64,000 nucleotides of DNA, taken from assembly GCA_029948255.1 (NCBI GenBank), contig JALIZF010001793.1:244001-308000 (forward strand), written 5' to 3'. Of the stretch, positions 61,147 to 64,000 are shown one piece after another. Position numbers and translations under genes: made by a program. How positions within the stretch are numbered: position 1 is the first letter of the stretch; the number at the start of each line of letters is the position of its first letter. Source of the DNA: Telmatactis stephensoni (lineage: Eukaryota; Cnidaria; Anthozoa; Actiniaria; Isophelliidae). The notes below the pieces were generated by a model. The model did not search any database and had not been told where the DNA came from. It saw only the letters and a list, made by a program, of their open reading frames with translations.

Positions 61147-61679
61147 CAAGAGACCATAATACTAAGAGAGCGAAACTAGTGTCGATGTGTTTGGCGCTCA
61201 AGGTTATAGTTGACGCCATCGCGCGCGCAAACAGTGAAATTTGCTTGCTAGAGGACACACGGTTCTTAAGGCGGTGCTATACGAAACGATTTTTAACGAC
61301 GATTTTCAGCACAACGGCGTTGCGTTAAAAATCTTTCTCGTGTAACATGACACTTGGAACGATTTTCCTTGTAATTTTTGCTTTGGCAACGCGTTGCGAG
61401 GTTTTGAATCCAAGTCAGAAACTCGCAACGCAAAATATTGCAAGTTGTTGCAACGTTGAGCGGAAAATCGTCGTTAAAAATCGTCTCGTGTAACACCGCC
61501 TTTATGCAAGCGCTCTCGAGCGCTCGTAAATATAAAACCAAATTCCATTGTTCGAGAGCCTTGCGCGCGCGATATGGCGTCAACTTCCTGTTACTAAAAA
61601 TAACCTTAAAAGCCAAGCACATCGCGCAGACATCAACCTTAGGGTTTAGGGTTCGCTCTCTTAGTATTACGGTCTCTTG
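61147..61679. mobile_element. 533-bp outer MITE with 7-bp target duplication
   Basis: Ends CAAGAGACCATAATACTAAG and CTTAGTATTACGGTCTCTTG are inverted repeats, continuing through AGAGCG. Deeper pairing includes TTGACGCCATCGCGCGCGCAA against the matching right-arm segment. ATTTTAG flanks both sides (61140-61146 and 61680-61686). A second MITE is inserted in its middle (61269-61501). Confidence 0.88.
61269..61501. mobile_element. 233-bp MITE nested in the 61147 element
   Basis: Ends AGGCGGTGCTATACGAAACG and CGTCTCGTGTAACACCGCCT are imperfect inverted repeats, with ATTTTTAACGACGATTTTC and its complement inside. TTA on both sides (61266-61268 and 61502-61504) fits a PIF/Harbinger-type 3-bp target. 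Confidence 0.85.
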
Positions 61680-61686
61680 ATTTTAG

Positions 61687-63254
61687 AGAGGAGTTGATTG
61701 TGTATCCTAGTTAACTAGAGAATCAAAATCTTAAGACTCGATGTATTGCTTCCCATGCGTCAAAATTATGCACCATGAAATAAGAATAAATGACAGTCCA
61801 TACTGCAAAAATTCAGGCTAGGACAAAGAGAAATGTCCAGATGTCACTATTGGTTTTAGACTTTGATTTCCTTATAGAGTTCAGAACTATATGAAACTTG
61901 AGGGCCTTTTGAAGTTGTACAGGCAGAACGGTTTTCATAAATCTGTGAAATACACTATTAGACACTACTACACTATAATTCCATTGTTTTCTACTGTATC
62001 TATAAGACTATTACACTCTAAACTAGTACACTTTGTTTCACGGCGGATTAATGAAAACCACTCCAGTCTATTCAACTTTGTAGTGCTTGACAATATTTAT
62101 TTGTGTTTTGGTTACTCTATTTATTCCATTGTACATATTGTAAAATACAAAAATTGTTTTACTTAATTCCTGACTGATGATAGACTGACATATATCAATA
62201 TATGTGAGAGGAAAAGATTCATTTGCTTTTATTTTTGCGCCGCTTTTGGCAAAGGTTGCCGACCCGAATCACTCTCTAAAACACTCATATGCCTTCACGT
62301 CCTATAAGAGCTTTCTCATTAATAGTATTCATCTGCATATGCCAATATATTTGGATTTGATTAAATCAGTGCAAGAAGCACAAGCCTAATACGTACACAG
62401 TTAACAGTTCTGTTGATTGAGCCTGAAAGCTGATTGGTTTGTAAAAATGGCGGGAAATGTTTGACGCGTGCGTGCGCCTTGAATGAGGAGCGCGCGGTCA
62501 GTATAGGCCGTTTCGTCATAAAACAGAATCCAAAAGGGAAAAAAAAGATTAAATTCGCCGTTGTCTCTATCTGCTATGGCGTATGGTTGGACACACCATA
62601 AGGTACTGATGAAACTTTTTGTCAAATTTACAAATTCTCTTTTGTTTCTAAACTTAACTTAGTATTCCAACAAAACAAAGAAGATTTTATAAATGTCTTT
62701 ATTTTACAGAATATCTTAGTTATTCTTTTAGAATACAACCATAACGATAAACTCTAACTTCAGTCGGTATAGTTACAGCTTTTCGTAGCAAATTTATATT
62801 TTCAATTAATTAATTTTCCATTATATTTTTGGAGCGAGAGAGCCCTACGCGAAGGTAAAAAAAACAACAACAACAACAAATCGTTTGCAAACATGGGTAT
62901 ATATATATAAAGTAATGAGCAATATGGAAATAAATGTGCACAAAGCTAGTTAATTAATTATAGCCTGCTTTGCAGATTTTTTGCGTGATTTTCGAGCGCA
63001 AAAAATGAGTCTGCAAAACACACGCTACTAATATACGAAAATAATATTTGTGATCAGTTTCCTCTCATCTCACTCCAAAAAAATGTCCCGTCTTTCAAAA
63101 TGCTCCATACAACAGATAAAAGTCCATAAGACTTTATAACATGCAGATAGTTCAGTTTATAATAAAACAAAACTTTTTTCCTCTATATTGGTCTATATAT
63201 AAGTAACCTTCGTATTTCAACAAGTGCAGCTCTAATACAAAACATGCTGTTTGT
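61687..63254. other. Intergenic, no gene recognised
   Basis: AT-rich DNA with a (CAA)n run near 62861-62880 and a short (TA)n near 62900. No exon-like segments were found. Confidence 0.45.
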
Positions 63255-63258
63255 TTAA

Positions 63259-64000
63259 GGTAGTTCCGGACACTTGCTACTGCGCATCTCCCGCGCGCAT
63301 TCGAGCGCGCGCACTTTTATTAGAGAGCATTGGTATTACCGTGGGGAGTCTGGACACTAGTAAGCGAACGATTGAAAGTGAAGAAACTCTAACTTTAGTG
63401 GAGAAAAATAGCATTTTGTCATCAAAATACCGGAAAAATTTTAACTATGAAATCTTGTGTACTGTATAATGTAGGTATTCAGCCTCGAATTTTTAAATTT
63501 GATGAATATTATTTATCGAAAAAGCCGGTGAGAAAATTGCTAAAATGGTGACATTTGGAGTTCGTTTTCAGCGTATTTTTCTCTTTTCTGCTTCTCTAAC
63601 TCTTGAAATAATACGGTGACCCCCTGTTTTATTCTTTTCATTTGAAGCTAGATATCGTATTCTTTCGATTTAGTGCGGAAAAAAAAAATTTCATAGTTAA
63701 AATTGTCATGAATTTTCAACATTTTTACAACTACACACGCATATAACTCCTCCGAATTGCAAGGAATTTCGCTTCTAGAATTTAATTTTCACGCCACTTT
63801 CAAAAGATTGGATGGATTTTTTATCAAGGTATGTCTCCTAGATTCAACAACTACCGTTTAATGCAGTTTTCTGTTTTTCTTTGTTAAATCCAATCGAGTA
63901 ATTCGAATTTATTGACGGAATCAGATTTTCGGCAAAAACGCGCGGAAAACTGAAAAATCCCTCCTTTTTGACGCCTTATATCTCCATAACTAATACGGGG
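63259..64000 (+). mobile_element. Possible left part of a TTAA-flanked palindromic element, cut by the window edge
   Basis: TTAA at 63255-63258 is followed by GGTAGTTCCGGACAC, the same TTAA-GG arrangement that starts the palindromes at 3371 and 31287. The sequence to the window end has a similar style, including CATATAACTCCTCCG and TATATCTCCATAACT phrases comparable to CATAACTCCGCC in the 3371 element. No inverted partner lies within the window, so this is inference. Confidence 0.3.

Overview
The window is animal nuclear DNA: AT-rich, with GT-AG introns, protein-coding genes in many small exons, and very many short inverted-repeat transposons, tandem repeats and microsatellites. The mix of conserved bilaterian-like proteins with a dense background of MITEs is what I would expect from an anthozoan cnidarian, probably a stony coral. 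That assignment is inference; no species marker is present.

Five genes can be supported. (1) 12285-13292 (-): an intronless class A G-protein-coupled receptor of 335 aa. (2) 36443-43765 (+): a 13-exon SLC6 Na+/Cl- coupled transporter of 605 aa with an amino-acid-type binding site. (3) 44042-47722 (-): a 6-exon TRAPPC6B-like subunit of the TRAPP tethering complex, 158 aa. (4) 47821-53246 (+): a 6-exon fucose-1-phosphate guanylyltransferase (FPGT), 590 aa. (5) 56979-60551 (+): a 2-exon DMRT transcription factor, 397 aa, with DM and DMA domains and a C-terminal zinc-ribbon-like Cys motif. In every multi-exon model the splice phases agree and the total CDS length is a multiple of three.

Layout: 1-12 kb has no recognisable gene and holds a large palindromic element (3371-5187) and several tandem duplications. 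The GPCR lies at 12.3-13.3 kb. 13.3-36.4 kb is repeat-rich and apparently non-coding, with an 89-bp minisatellite, a tRNA-derived SINE, and two more large palindromes (31287-33028 and 33936-35432). 36.4-60.6 kb is a gene cluster. SLC6 and TRAPPC6B converge, with stops 276 bp apart and predicted 3' ends that overlap. TRAPPC6B and FPGT are head to head, with start codons separated by 98 bp, so they probably share a promoter. DMRT follows about 3.7 kb further on. 60.6-64 kb holds a nested MITE pair and what may be the left part of a further TTAA-flanked palindrome cut by the window edge.

The genes do not form a pathway. FPGT acts in fucose salvage in the cytosol, TRAPPC6B in ER/Golgi vesicle tethering, SLC6 and the GPCR at the plasma membrane, and DMRT in the nucleus. 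The most unusual content is the set of near-perfect 1.5-1.8 kb palindromes. One of them sits in a tandem repeat whose uninterrupted sister copy, in the same window, shows its exact insertion site.
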